64,000 nucleotides of DNA from Frankineae bacterium MT45 (GCA_900100325.1 LT629697.1:372001-436000); one strand, 5' to 3'; shown: positions 51,212-60,831, counted from the first letter of the stretch. Notes: a model not told the origin generated them from the sequence alone. Made by a program: numbers and translations.

Positions 51212-52156
51212 ATGGCCGCCAGCCCACGGGCGCCGATCTTGGCGCTCGTCCTCGCGGCCAGTACCTGGGGCGCTGCCACCACGGCGACGAAGTACGCCCT
51301 GGGCGGCCTGGCTCCGGTGACGCTGCTGGCGATTGAGCTGTTGGCAGCCAATGTTTTACTGTGGATTCTCGTTGTCGGGCGGGGCTACCGACGTCCTCGC
51401 TCCTGGCCCCGGGTCGCATTGCTCGGGCTGCTGGAGCCGGCGCTGGCGTATCTGAGCGAGACGGCCGGTCTGGCTCGGACCACCGCATCCAACGGCGCTC
51501 TGCTCCTGGGTCTGGAGTCGGCTGCCGTGGTGATTCTGGCTGCGCTGCTCCTACGCGAGCCGATGACGCGCAGTGTCACCGCAGCGGTTGCACTAGCCGC
51601 GGCCGGGCTCGCGGTGCTCGAGGGTTCGGATGCGTTCAGCGGGCCCGGACTCGGTGACCTGCTGGTCGTCGGCGGTGTGGTCTGCGCGGCGTTGTTCACC
51701 ATCGTGGCCCGAGGCGGCGCCACTGAGTCGTCACCGGCGGACACACTCACCCTCACCGCCCATCAGTTCGCCGTCGCCTCGCTGGTCATCACCCCGGCGG
51801 CACTGCTGCAGTGGCGACGAGGGGCCGAACCTGTCCCGCTGCACGTACCGCTCGGCTTCTGGCTCGCCGCGCTCGGCGTGGGGACCATCGGGTATGCCTT
51901 CAGCTTCATCCTCTACAACTGGGCCATCGTTTCGGTCGAGGCCGGCCCATCGGCGATCATCCTGAACCTGATCCCGGCCTTCGGGCTACTCACCGCCGTG
52001 CTCTTCCTGGGCGAGGCGATGACCGTGCAGCGGGCAGTGGGGGCCGGACTGGTCGCCGGGTCGGTCCTGCTGTTCGGAGTGGTCGAACGGGAATGTTCCC
52101 CGACCCCGGTAGGTTCTACTCATCAGCTACAGCCGACACTTACCAACACTGGCTAA
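51212..52156 (+). CDS. EamA/DMT family exporter
   Basis: A 314-residue transporter with ten hydrophobic segments in two EamA repeats; SLVITPAALLQW and the second-repeat GPSAIILNLIPAFGLLTAVLFLGE are family signatures. Its position after the decarboxylase suggests export of the amine produced or import/export of the amino acid, as an inference. The last 70 bases of this gene contain the trxA promoter, so its 3' end is constrained. Confidence 0.85.
   Translation: MAASPRAPILALVLAASTWGAATTATKYALGGLAPVTLLAIELLAANVLLWILVVGRGYRRPRSWPRVALLGLLEPALAYLSETAGLARTTASNGALLLGLESAAVVILAALLLREPMTRSVTAAVALAAAGLAVLEGSDAFSGPGLGDLLVVGGVVCAALFTIVARGGATESSPADTLTLTAHQFAVASLVITPAALLQWRRGAEPVPLHVPLGFWLAALGVGTIGYAFSFILYNWAIVSVEAGPSAIILNLIPAFGLLTAVLFLGEAMTVQRAVGAGLVAGSVLLFGVVERECSPTPVGSTHQLQPTLTNTG
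52090..52115 (+). promoter_or_regulatory. SigR/SigH-type promoter of trxA
   Basis: GGAAT at 52090-52094 (with a further G before it) and GTT at 52113-52115 are separated by exactly 18 bases, a full match to the SigR consensus. It lies inside the end of the EamA gene, 57 bases before the trxA ATG. Confidence 0.72.
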
Positions 52157-52171
52157 CCAGGAGAGAGATAG

Positions 52172-52501
52172 ATGAGCGCAAACACCGTCACCGTCACCGA
52201 CGCCACTTTCGCCACCGACGTACTGCAGGCCGACGGGCCGGTCCTGGTGGACTTCTGGGCGGAGTGGTGTGGCCCGTGCCGCATGGTCGCCCCCGTCCTC
52301 GACGAGATCGCCGGCGAGTACAAGGGCAAGATCACGATCGCCAAGGTCAACATCGACGAGAACCCGGGCATCGCCCGTGACTACCAGATCCTGTCGATCC
52401 CGACGATGAACGTCTACTCGGGTGGCCAGGTCGTCAAGTCGATCGTCGGCGCCAAGCCGAAGGCGGCCATTCTCAAGGATCTCGCCGACTACATCAGCTA
52501 A
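52172..52501 (+). CDS. trxA: Thioredoxin
   Basis: A 109-residue thioredoxin with WCGPC at 32-36, the buried Asp in VLVDFWAEW and the cis-proline loop SIPTMNVYSGG. It reduces protein disulfides and is recycled by the reductase encoded 2.5 kb upstream. AGGAGAGAGAT before the ATG is a strong ribosome binding site. The SigR-type promoter and a classic terminator make it a self-contained unit. Confidence 0.97.
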   Translation: MSANTVTVTDATFATDVLQADGPVLVDFWAEWCGPCRMVAPVLDEIAGEYKGKITIAKVNIDENPGIARDYQILSIPTMNVYSGGQVVKSIVGAKPKAAILKDLADYIS

Positions 52502-52544
52502 TACCGGTCAGGCGCCATTCGGCCGCCGACCAGCCGCACTTCAG

Positions 52545-52589
52545 GTGCTGGGGTGTTCGCTCACGCGAGCACCCCAGCACTTTTTGTTT
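52545..52589 (+). terminator. Rho-independent terminator of trxA
   Basis: A 16-bp stem (52545-52560 with 52565-52580, one T-G pair) with loop TCAC is followed by TTTTTGTTT. This is the most canonical intrinsic terminator of the window. Confidence 0.92.
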
Positions 52590-52603
52590 GTCGGGGTCCG
52601 GAC

Positions 52604-53083
52604 TCAGCGGACCGCTCGCCAGGCCACCGTCATCGCGAAGACGTCCTCGGCTACCGCACCCGGCAGATCACTCGGCAGGCCGGTGATGCCGGCGACCCGG
52701 CTCGCGGCCAACGCCCGGTACCGCGGGCCGGCCAGGCTGGTCACCGCGGAGCCAGCGACGCCGAGTGCCGCGCTCAGCAGCCGGGAGGCTCCGGTGCGTT
52801 CAGCCAGCGCGTAAGCCGCCACCCCGCCGAGGAACAGACGACCGGCCAGCGGCCCGGGGGTGCTGCGACTTGGAGCGGACGGCACCTTGTCACCGATCAG
52901 CTCTCCGCCAAGGGCCAGCCCGGTCGAGGCGCGGGACCACCGGTGGTCGAGGAGGCCCGAGATGCCACCCGAATCCGCCGAGCCGCTAGCTGTTCGGCCC
53001 GGCGTCCAGGCCAGGGCAGCCAGCCCGGACTGGCTGCGGCATCCGGTGGCGAGACCGATCATGGTGGCTCGTAGATAGCTCAT
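52604..53083 (-). CDS. DUF4126-like small membrane protein
   Basis: A 159-residue protein. The start at 53083 is fixed by AAGGAG seven bases before the ATG. It begins MSYLRATMIGLATGCRSQSG, has hydrophobic stretches near 7-30, a LAGRLFLGGVAAYALAERTG segment near 80-100 and a glycine/alanine-rich end. The pattern fits small DUF4126-type membrane proteins, function unknown. It ends close to the trxA terminator and follows hrpA on the same strand. Confidence 0.7.
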   Translation of the reverse strand: MSYLRATMIGLATGCRSQSGLAALAWTPGRTASGSADSGGISGLLDHRWSRASTGLALGGELIGDKVPSAPSRSTPGPLAGRLFLGGVAAYALAERTGASRLLSAALGVAGSAVTSLAGPRYRALAASRVAGITGLPSDLPGAVAEDVFAMTVAWRAVR

Positions 53084-53108
53084 GAATCTCCTTGTTTTTA
53101 TTGCCGAT

Positions 53109-56100
53109 TTACGGAACGATCGCGTCGATCGCCCGATAGATTCGCTGCTCGGACACCGGACGGGGCGTCCCCAACTGCTGGGCGAAGAGGCTGACCCGCA
53201 ACTCCTGCACCTGCCAACCGATCGCCCGGACATCCTCCTCCGACGCGCGGAGAGGGGAGAGGGCACTCAGCAGTTTCCGGTACGCCTCCTGAACCTGGTG
53301 AACGCGGAGCATCCGGGCCCGATCAAGCTCCACATCGCGCGGCAGTTGCTCGAGACGTCGGTGCATCGCCGCGAGGTAGCGCTGCAGGTCGCGCACCCGG
53401 TCGGCCCCGACGGCGGTGATGAAGCCAGCCGGCATGAGTTCTCGCAACTGCTGGCGCACGTCGAGCACGGACTCCTCGGCGGCCGGCGGAACCTTCTCGC
53501 TCAACTGGCTGCGCACTTCGTGGGCCTCGCCCAACACCTTCTCCACCGTCTTCAGCAGGTCGGCGGCCCGTCGGGGGAGCTCGCCCTGGGCCCGGGCCAG
53601 CAACTGGTCGAAGCCGCCGCGCTGGAAGATCGGCGCGGTGATCATCCCGGCCAGGCAAGCCTCGATCAGATCCTCGACGAGCTGGTCGAGGCCGCCGTCG
53701 GGGTTGCTGGCGAGCACGAGACGGGAGCGGGTGGAGAGCCCACCGACCAGCGCCCGCTCGGATAGGCTGACCCGCCGTCGGAGCAACCGGCGCAGGCCGA
53801 GCAGGTGAGAGGCCCGCCGCTCCGCTTCGCTGGCGAAGATCCGCAGCTCCACGCTCTGGCCGGCCACCTGAAAGCCGGGGAAGCCGCGCACCAGCTGCCC
53901 CTGCACGCTCTCCTCGACGACCCGCGGGATCTCCTCCAGGTCGGCCGGCCAGTCGATCAGCCCGCTTCGCTGCAGGTCGGCACCGAGGACGGAGGCCACC
54001 GCAGCCCGGGCCGGGGCGGCCAGTTCGGCCTGCAGCGCACCCAGATCCCGGCCCGTGGCCAGCACCTGACCGTCCGCCGACTCGACGGCGAAGTTGAGGC
54101 GGAGATGGGCCGGGATCCGGCTCAGGTCGAAGGCATCCAGCGGCACCAGGACCCCGCGCAGACGATGCAGCTCACGCTGTACGACTTCGGTCAGGGGCTC
54201 ATCGGACGGCTCCTGCGACCCGGCCCCACCCATCGCGGCCAGTACGGCGCGGGCCGTGTCCGGTGCCGGGACGAAGTTGCGGCGCAGGTCCTTGGGGAGG
54301 CTCTTGATGAGCGCGATCACCAACTCTTCACGCAGCGCCGGAACCTGCCATCCGAACTCCGCCCCGCCGAGCCGGGCCAGCACGGCCACCGGGATGTGCA
54401 CCGTCACCCCGTCGTCCTCGGCCCCGGGCTCGAAGCGGTAGCTCAGCGGCAATTCCACGTCGCCCTGTTGCCAGCGGTCCGGGTGCTCCTCGTCGACCAC
54501 GACCCGCAGCAGATCCTCCCGGGTAAGCGTCAACAGGTCCGGACGCTCTCGCCGCGCCTGCTTCCACCAGCTGTCGAAGTGCCGGACCGAGACCACCTCG
54601 GGGCCGACCCGCTTGTCGTAGTACTCGAAGAGGTCCTCGTCGTCGACCAGCAGATCGCGGCGGCGAGTCCGCTCCTCCAGTTCGCGCAGCGATTCGACGA
54701 GCTCGGTGTTGGCGGCGAAGAATTTCTGGGTCGTACTCCACTCGCCGAGCACCAGCGCGTGGCGGATGAAGAGCTCACGCGAGACGGGTTGGTCGATGGA
54801 TCCGTAGTTGACGCGCCGGCGGGCGACCAGCGGGACTCCGAAGAGCGTCACCCGCTCATACGACATCACCGCACCGCGGCGCTGATCCCAATGCGGCTCG
54901 CTGTAGGTGCGCTGCACGAGGTGGCCGGCCAGCTTCTCTACCTGCACCGGATCCACCCGGGCGACCATCCGGGCGTAGAGCCGGGACGTCTCCACGATCT
55001 CGGCGGCGACGACCCACTGCGGGGGTTTGCGAGCCAGTGCCGAAGCCGGGGCGAGGATGAACCGCGAATTGCGGGCACCCGTGTACTCGCGACCCTCGCC
55101 GCTGCGGAGCCCCACATGAGAGAGGAGCCCGGCGGTGATGGCGCTGTGCACGGCGTTCTCGGCCGCCGGTTCGCTGTTCTCCCGCAACTCCAGAGACTTG
55201 GTTAATTGGCTTAGCTGACCCCGCAGGTCCTGCCACTCGCGGATTCGCAGATAGTGCAGGAACTCCTCCCGGCACATCCGGCGGAACTGATTTCCCGAGC
55301 GGTCAGCTCGCTGTTCGGCCAGATAGTTCCAGAGGTTGAGAAGGCTGAGAAAGTCGGAGGTCTCGTCGGCGAATCGGGCATGTTTGGCCGCAGCGGCCTG
55401 CGCCTGTTCGGCCGGTCGCTCCCGCGGATCTGGAATCGAGAGGGCAGCGGCGATGGTGAGGATCTCCCGCACACACCCCTCGGCTCCGGCCTGCACGATC
55501 ATCCGTCCGATACGCGGATCCACCGGCAGCCGGGATACCTGCCGGCCAATCGGGGTGAGTCCGCCGGCATCGTCGACCGCACCCAGTTCATGCAGCAGGG
55601 CCACACCGTCACGGATCGCCCGCGGGTCCGGCGCGTCCAGGAACGGGAAGTCGGCCACCTCACCGAGGCGTAGTGCGGCCATCTGCAGGATCACCGAAGC
55701 GAGGTTGGTCCGTAGGATCTCGGGCTCGGTGAACTCGGGGCGGGACGCGAAATCCTTCGCAGAATAAAGGCGAATGCAGATGCCGTCGGCGATCCGGCCG
55801 CAGCGTCCGGAGCGTTGATTGGCCGAGGCCTGCGAGATGGGTTCGATGGGAAGCCGCTGCACCTTGGTGCGGTGGCTGTAGCGCGACATGCGGGCCGTGC
55901 CCGGATCGATGACGTAGTGGATCCCCGGCACGGTCAGCGACGTCTCGGCGACGTTGGTGGCCAGCACGATGCGGCGGGTGCTGTGCGGGGCGAAGACCCG
56001 ATGCTGTTCGGCGGTGCTCAGACGGGCGTAGAGCGGCAGCACTTCGGTGTTGTAGAGGTCGAGGGCGTTCAGGGCGTCCGCGGTGTCACGAATCTCCCGC

Positions 56101-57014
56101 TCGCCGCTGAGGAAGACCAGGATGTCGCCGGTGAGTCCGGGGGCACTCAGCTCCCGCACCGCGTCGACGATCCCCTCCACCTGGTCACGCTCCGGCCGCG
56201 GCGCTTGGTCGTGGTCCGGGTCGTCGGGGTCGTCGGCGTCTGTGGCTGTGGAGTCTTCGTCGGCCGCCTCGACTCCCAGCGGGCGGTAGCGGATCTCGAC
56301 CGGATACGTCCGCCCGGAGACCTCGACGATCGGCGCGTCGTTGAAATGCTTGGCGAATCGCTGCGGATCGATGGTGGCCGAGGTGATGATCAGCTTCAGC
56401 TCGGGGCGCTGGGGGAGCAGCCGCTTCAGGTAGCCGAGGAGGAAGTCGATGTTCAGGCCCCGCTCGTGCGCCTCGTCGAGGATCAGCGTGTCGTAGCGAC
56501 GCAGTTGCGGGTCACGCTGGATCTCGGCCAGCAGGATGCCGTCGGTCATCAGTTTGATCAGCGTGGTGTCGCGGACCTGGTCGGTGAAGCGGACCGCGAA
56601 TCCGACCGCCTCGCCCAGCGGCACGTCCAACTCGTCGGCGATGCGCTGGGCCACTGTCCGGGCGGCGAGGCGCCGAGGCTGGGTGTGGCCGATCATGCCG
56701 GTGATGCCGCGACCGAGCTCGAGGCAGATCTTCGGCAGCTGGGTCGTCTTCCCGGAGCCGGTCTCGCCGGCCACGATCACCACCTGGTGGGCCGCTATCG
56801 CGGCGGCGATGTCGTCGCGTCGGGCCGAGACCGGAAGCTCGGCCGGGTAGGTCACCGGCGGCAGAGCTGCGGCTCGCCGGGCGAGCAGCTCAGCCGACAT
56901 CGGCTTTGGTCCCCGCGTGCTGCGGTCACCCGTCCCGCCGCGGGGGCGGCGGCGCTGCCCTCGGCCGCCTGCTCGCCCGGCCTTTGCCGGCTGGGTGGTC
57001 TTCTCCTCGGCCAT
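53109..57014 (-). CDS. hrpA: ATP-dependent RNA helicase HrpA
   Basis: A 1301-residue DEAH-box helicase. GETGSGKTTQ near 83-92 is the Walker A, DEAH at 180-183 the Walker B, SAT near 213-215 motif III, and QRSGRCGRI motif VI near 405. The HA2/OB region is followed by the long HrpA-specific C-terminal domain (about 650-1301). A basic, Gly/Arg-rich N-terminal tail of 38 residues probably binds RNA. The ATG overlaps the oxidoreductase stop by one base, so the genes are coupled. In other bacteria HrpA resolves stalled ribosomes and mRNA structure. Confidence 0.95.
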   Translation of the reverse strand: MAEEKTTQPAKAGRAGGRGQRRRPRGGTGDRSTRGPKPMSAELLARRAAALPPVTYPAELPVSARRDDIAAAIAAHQVVIVAGETGSGKTTQLPKICLELGRGITGMIGHTQPRRLAARTVAQRIADELDVPLGEAVGFAVRFTDQVRDTTLIKLMTDGILLAEIQRDPQLRRYDTLILDEAHERGLNIDFLLGYLKRLLPQRPELKLIITSATIDPQRFAKHFNDAPIVEVSGRTYPVEIRYRPLGVEAADEDSTATDADDPDDPDHDQAPRPERDQVEGIVDAVRELSAPGLTGDILVFLSGEREIRDTADALNALDLYNTEVLPLYARLSTAEQHRVFAPHSTRRIVLATNVAETSLTVPGIHYVIDPGTARMSRYSHRTKVQRLPIEPISQASANQRSGRCGRIADGICIRLYSAKDFASRPEFTEPEILRTNLASVILQMAALRLGEVADFPFLDAPDPRAIRDGVALLHELGAVDDAGGLTPIGRQVSRLPVDPRIGRMIVQAGAEGCVREILTIAAALSIPDPRERPAEQAQAAAAKHARFADETSDFLSLLNLWNYLAEQRADRSGNQFRRMCREEFLHYLRIREWQDLRGQLSQLTKSLELRENSEPAAENAVHSAITAGLLSHVGLRSGEGREYTGARNSRFILAPASALARKPPQWVVAAEIVETSRLYARMVARVDPVQVEKLAGHLVQRTYSEPHWDQRRGAVMSYERVTLFGVPLVARRRVNYGSIDQPVSRELFIRHALVLGEWSTTQKFFAANTELVESLRELEERTRRRDLLVDDEDLFEYYDKRVGPEVVSVRHFDSWWKQARRERPDLLTLTREDLLRVVVDEEHPDRWQQGDVELPLSYRFEPGAEDDGVTVHIPVAVLARLGGAEFGWQVPALREELVIALIKSLPKDLRRNFVPAPDTARAVLAAMGGAGSQEPSDEPLTEVVQRELHRLRGVLVPLDAFDLSRIPAHLRLNFAVESADGQVLATGRDLGALQAELAAPARAAVASVLGADLQRSGLIDWPADLEEIPRVVEESVQGQLVRGFPGFQVAGQSVELRIFASEAERRASHLLGLRRLLRRRVSLSERALVGGLSTRSRLVLASNPDGGLDQLVEDLIEACLAGMITAPIFQRGGFDQLLARAQGELPRRAADLLKTVEKVLGEAHEVRSQLSEKVPPAAEESVLDVRQQLRELMPAGFITAVGADRVRDLQRYLAAMHRRLEQLPRDVELDRARMLRVHQVQEAYRKLLSALSPLRASEEDVRAIGWQVQELRVSLFAQQLGTPRPVSEQRIYRAIDAIVP

Positions 57015-57916
57015 CAGCTGATGTGCAGGATGATCCGCCCGGATGCGCGACCACTCTCGCTCAGGGCCTGGGCCGCGGCGGCGTCGGCCAGCGGGAAGGT
57101 CTCGCCGATGGCCAGCGTCAGCTCGCCGGCGGCCAGCTTCGTGACCAGTGGTTCCAGGCCGCCGGACTCTCCACCGGCCGAGAATCGCACCCCGTGTTCG
57201 GCCGCCGCCGGGTCGGCGATGGTGATGACGTGCTCCGGTGTGCCGGTGAGTGCGATGAGAGTGGGCAGGTCACCGCGCCCACCGAGGTCGAAGGCCCGGT
57301 CGATGCGCTCCGACACCTGCCGGACCCGCTCGGCCAGACCCTCGCCGTAGACGACCGGGGTCGCCCCGAGCGCGCGTAGCTGCTCCTGGTTGGCCGGGCC
57401 GCCGCTACCGATGACGTTCACTCCGGCCGCGACCGCCAGTTGCACGGCCAGCTGCCCGACGGCCCCGGAGGCGCCGTGGATCAGGAGCGTCTGACCAGGC
57501 TGGACGTCCAGCTGACGGAGCACCCGGGCGGCGGTGGCGGCAACGGAGGCGAACCCGCCGGCCACCTCCCAACTGACCGACGGGGGCCGGCGCGTCAACT
57601 TGGCCGGATCGGCCAGCGCCACCTCGGCGTAGGCGCCGCTGAAGCCATTGCCCAGGACCTCATCACCGACGGCGAACTCCGTGACGTCGGCACCGACCTG
57701 GTCCACCACTCCGGCCGCGTCATAACCGGGGATCGACGGGAGGGATGGCGGCAGGTTCGGCTGGAGGAAGCCCCGCCGCACCTTGTTGTCGAACGGGTTG
57801 ACGGCCGCGGTCCGTACCCGGACTCGCACCTGCCCGCTGCTGGCCTGGGGCTCGGGAAGCTCGACGAGACTCAGCACGTCCGGGCCGCCGAATGCGGCGA
57901 AGCTGATGGCCTTCAT
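57014..57916 (-). CDS. NADP-dependent quinone-oxidoreductase-like protein (MDR, zinc-free)
   Basis: A 300-residue medium-chain reductase. PGYDAAGVVDQVG near 63-75 and LLIHGASGAVGQLAVQLA near 143-160 (the nucleotide loop) are the family signatures. The zinc-ligand cysteines of alcohol dehydrogenases are absent, as in quinone oxidoreductases. It probably reduces quinones or activated alkenes with NADPH. It lies directly upstream of hrpA with a TGATG junction, an association of unknown meaning. Confidence 0.9.
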   Translation of the reverse strand: MKAISFAAFGGPDVLSLVELPEPQASSGQVRVRVRTAAVNPFDNKVRRGFLQPNLPPSLPSIPGYDAAGVVDQVGADVTEFAVGDEVLGNGFSGAYAEVALADPAKLTRRPPSVSWEVAGGFASVAATAARVLRQLDVQPGQTLLIHGASGAVGQLAVQLAVAAGVNVIGSGGPANQEQLRALGATPVVYGEGLAERVRQVSERIDRAFDLGGRGDLPTLIALTGTPEHVITIADPAAAEHGVRFSAGGESGGLEPLVTKLAAGELTLAIGETFPLADAAAAQALSESGRASGRIILHIS

Positions 57917-57995
57917 ACCGGTAACGCTACGCGGCGATGCGGCGTGAATTCAGCGGCCCGCGTAGGCGTCGCGGGCGGGTCGGTCCTCCGGCGGG

Positions 57996-59225
57996 TCACT
58001 CGTCCGGCGGGTCACTCGACGATTCGGCATGGACGTGCTCGGAGACCGGAAACTCCGAGACGTCCGAGTCGTCCGGCTCCTCGTAGTCGTCACGGAGGGC
58101 CTTGATCGCTGTGTTCAGGAAGGCGACCAGTGGCACCGCGATGAGCGCGCCGGCGATTCCGGCCAGCGCCGTGCCACTGAGGACGGAGATCGCGACGGCC
58201 AGCGGGTGCACTTCGACCGCTCGACTCATGATCAGCGGCTGCAGCACCTGACCCTCGACCTGCACCAGCACGATGATCGCGATGGCGACGACGACGGCTG
58301 AGGTGACGCCGTGCTCGAGGAGCGCGACGACGACGCAGAAGGCGCCAGTGACCGTGAGGCCGATGAGCGGGACGAAGGAGCCGAGGAAGATGAGCACGCC
58401 AAGCGCAGCGGCCAGCGGGACGTGCAGGATCGCCAGCACCAGCGCGATGCTGACGCCGTGGAAGCCCGCGATGAGAACCGTCCCCCGCATGTAGCCACCG
58501 AGCGTGCGCCACCCCAATCGGCCGGAGCGGTCGAACCGAGGATGCGCGGCCCGGGGCAGCAGGCTGACGACCCACCTCCAGATCAGGTCACCGTCGCGGA
58601 GCATGAAGAAGGTCGAGAGCAGCACCAGCAGGGCGGCACCGAGGATCTGGCCGAAGGTCTGCAGGGTGGCGATCGCGCCGTTGACCAGGTCCGACTGATG
58701 GGACTTGATGGTGTCGGTGATGTTGTTCGTGAGCTGGTCGAAGTCCGCCTGCTTCAGCTTCAGCGGCCCGGTCTGCAGCCAGTTGCGGGTCCGGGTGACG
58801 AACGCGCTGAGCTGATCGGCCAGTTGGGTGGAGTGGGTGGTGATCTGCCAGGCGATGAACCAGGCGATCGCCCCGAGGACCACGACACCGAAGAGCAGGG
58901 TGAGGGCGGCCGGGAGCGACTTCGGTCCGGGGAGCACCCGGCGCAGACGCCGCTCGACCGGGTGCAGGACCGAGGTGAAGAGCAGCGCCACGACGACGGA
59001 GAAGGCGACGAGTTCCACGGCCTGCACCACTCGCAGGGCGAGGTAGATGCCGATGGCCAGGATGATGAGGCGCCACGTCCAGGCGGCGGCCACCCGGACC
59101 GGCCAGGTCACCGCCTCGACCGCGTCGCGTCGGGTGTCCGAGAGCACCGGCGTGGTGATCGCGGGCGCCTGATTCTCCGGCCCCGGCGCAGACTCGTCGG
59201 GGCGCTCCGGGTCAGTTGTGGTCAT
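57996..59225 (-). CDS. AI-2E family transporter (PerM-like)
   Basis: A 409-residue membrane protein. An acidic Pro-rich start is followed by two hydrophobic segments, a large soluble loop (about 130-210) and five to six further segments including LGSFVPLIGLTVTGAF and the signature VEGQVLQPLIMSRAVEVHPL with the GALIAVPLVAFLNTA end. Members may export peptides, signals or ions. ATG 59225 (MTTTDPERPDES) is preferred; the frame to 59414 overlaps the start of cwlM. Confidence 0.85.
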   Translation of the reverse strand: MTTTDPERPDESAPGPENQAPAITTPVLSDTRRDAVEAVTWPVRVAAAWTWRLIILAIGIYLALRVVQAVELVAFSVVVALLFTSVLHPVERRLRRVLPGPKSLPAALTLLFGVVVLGAIAWFIAWQITTHSTQLADQLSAFVTRTRNWLQTGPLKLKQADFDQLTNNITDTIKSHQSDLVNGAIATLQTFGQILGAALLVLLSTFFMLRDGDLIWRWVVSLLPRAAHPRFDRSGRLGWRTLGGYMRGTVLIAGFHGVSIALVLAILHVPLAAALGVLIFLGSFVPLIGLTVTGAFCVVVALLEHGVTSAVVVAIAIIVLVQVEGQVLQPLIMSRAVEVHPLAVAISVLSGTALAGIAGALIAVPLVAFLNTAIKALRDDYEEPDDSDVSEFPVSEHVHAESSSDPPDE

Positions 59226-59412
59226 TGCAGCAGCGTCCGTCCGAGGTCCGATTTTCCTTGTCTCTTCGACGATATCGGCCCGGCGTCCGGTACCGCTCCT
59301 CTGCTGCTTCCGCCACGCGCGCGGAGTCGGTTGGTTTAGGAAGCTCGATGCCTGGGGCACAATGGGAAGCGGTCCGTATCGCCCGATCTGAGTCAGTGAG
59401 GTTCCGCTTTTC

Positions 59413-60531
59413 ATGCAGCCAGCGCGTCGCGACGATCACGGACCGTTGGTCGCTGAGGTCCGCCGAATTCTGGCCGGGCTGGGCCTGCTGGCCAACACTG
59501 ATCCTGGCGCTGAGGCGCTCTACGACCGCTCCACCGAACTCGCCGTGCGTCATTTCCAGCAGCGGCGCGGACTGGTCAGCGACGGTGTCGTCGGGGTCGA
59601 GACCTACGCGGCCCTCTCGAGTGCCCGCTGGCGCTTAGGCGACCGGGTGCTGGTCCACAATGCCAGCGCGCCCATCTTCGGTGACGACGTCAGCGAACTG
59701 CAGGCCCAACTCCAGGAGATGGGTTACAACCTGGCCCGGGCTGATGGTCTCTTCGAGCGGCACACCGAGGAGGCACTGCGGGGGTTCCAGCGCGACTACG
59801 GTCTGGTGGCCGACGGGGTCTGCGGTCCAGAGACGCTGCGAGCCCTCAAGCAGTTGGGGCGGCGGGTGGTAGGCGGACGGCCGCAGTTGCTGCGGGAGAT
59901 GGTCGCCGTGGCTGAGGCGGGCCCGAGCCTGCTCGGCAAGCGCATCGTCCTCGACCCGGGTCACGGCGGTCAGGACACCGGCGTCCGGACGGACGAGTTC
60001 GACGAATCCTCGATCGTCTGGGATCTGGCGACCCGTCTGGAAGGGCGGCTCTCGGCGGTCGGCGTCACCACACTGCTGACCCGCGGTCCGCAGAACGGCG
60101 GCGCCGACGACGAACGGGCACGCTTCGCCAATGAGGTGGGGGCGGACCTGCTCCTCTCGCTCCACGTGGATGCCTCCGCGAACCCGCTGGCCAATGGTGT
60201 CGCGAGCTACTACTACGGCACCGGCGGGGTCGTCTCGACGATGGGCGAGCGGCTCGCCGAGTTGGTCCAGCGCGAGATCGTCGCCCGCACCCGCCTGCTC
60301 GACGGCCGGGTGCATGGCAAGACCTGGTCGATCCTGCGGATGACGCGCATGCCGGCGGTTCGGGTGGAGTTGGGGTACATCAGTTCCCCGACCGACCGTG
60401 CACGCCTCATTGACCCGGCCTTCCGGGATACCGTCGCTGAGGGTCTGCTGGTCGCGATTCAGCGCCTGTACCTGCCGTTGGCTGACGATCCGCCGACCGG
60501 TGTCATGAGAATCCCGGCTATCGCGTCGTAG
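59413..60531 (+). CDS. cwlM: N-acetylmuramoyl-L-alanine amidase-like CwlM
   Basis: A 372-residue protein without a signal peptide: two peptidoglycan-binding (PG_binding_1) domains at about 10-70 and 88-148, then an Amidase_3 domain at about 177-355. Zinc and catalytic residues appear present: DPGHGG (His 184), a Glu near 198, SLHVDAS (His 251) and VELGYISS (Glu 319). In mycobacteria the homologue stays cytoplasmic and, when phosphorylated, stimulates MurA. The lack of an export signal here agrees with such a role. It is in its usual place after trxA, but separated by hrpA and three other minus-strand genes. Confidence 0.92.
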   Translation: MQPARRDDHGPLVAEVRRILAGLGLLANTDPGAEALYDRSTELAVRHFQQRRGLVSDGVVGVETYAALSSARWRLGDRVLVHNASAPIFGDDVSELQAQLQEMGYNLARADGLFERHTEEALRGFQRDYGLVADGVCGPETLRALKQLGRRVVGGRPQLLREMVAVAEAGPSLLGKRIVLDPGHGGQDTGVRTDEFDESSIVWDLATRLEGRLSAVGVTTLLTRGPQNGGADDERARFANEVGADLLLSLHVDASANPLANGVASYYYGTGGVVSTMGERLAELVQREIVARTRLLDGRVHGKTWSILRMTRMPAVRVELGYISSPTDRARLIDPAFRDTVAEGLLVAIQRLYLPLADDPPTGVMRIPAIAS

Positions 60532-60831
60532 ACGCCATCGGATCAGCGTCAATATTTGATGTACCGCGAGCGTGGTAGTCGCATTTCAATCCAACGTCGT
60601 ATCGCGGGCACGCGAGGTGCCGGCTGGATTCCGCGCCCAGTAATTAGTTGCGTGCTCAAGGAACTGCAATTAGTTACCGGTGGGTGAGTGGTACGCCCAG
60701 TACTTTGTAAATAGTGGTCCCCCTATTGCTTGCCTAGTTCGGCAGGCAAAATCCGCGTTAAGGTGCGAGACTCTAATTCCCCCCCTTGTTGTCTAGGAAA
60801 CTAACAACATGAGAAACAAAGTCGGAGTGTC
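60532..60831. other. AT-richer 300-base leader before the GGDEF-EAL gene
   Basis: No gene was found. The stretch includes two AATTAGTT copies near 60640 and 60670, a short TTGCCT/AGGCAA hairpin near 60730-60755 and poly-C/poly-T runs, then GGAG before the ATG at 60832. It probably contains the promoter and a structured 5' leader. No known riboswitch consensus was recognised. Confidence 0.4.
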
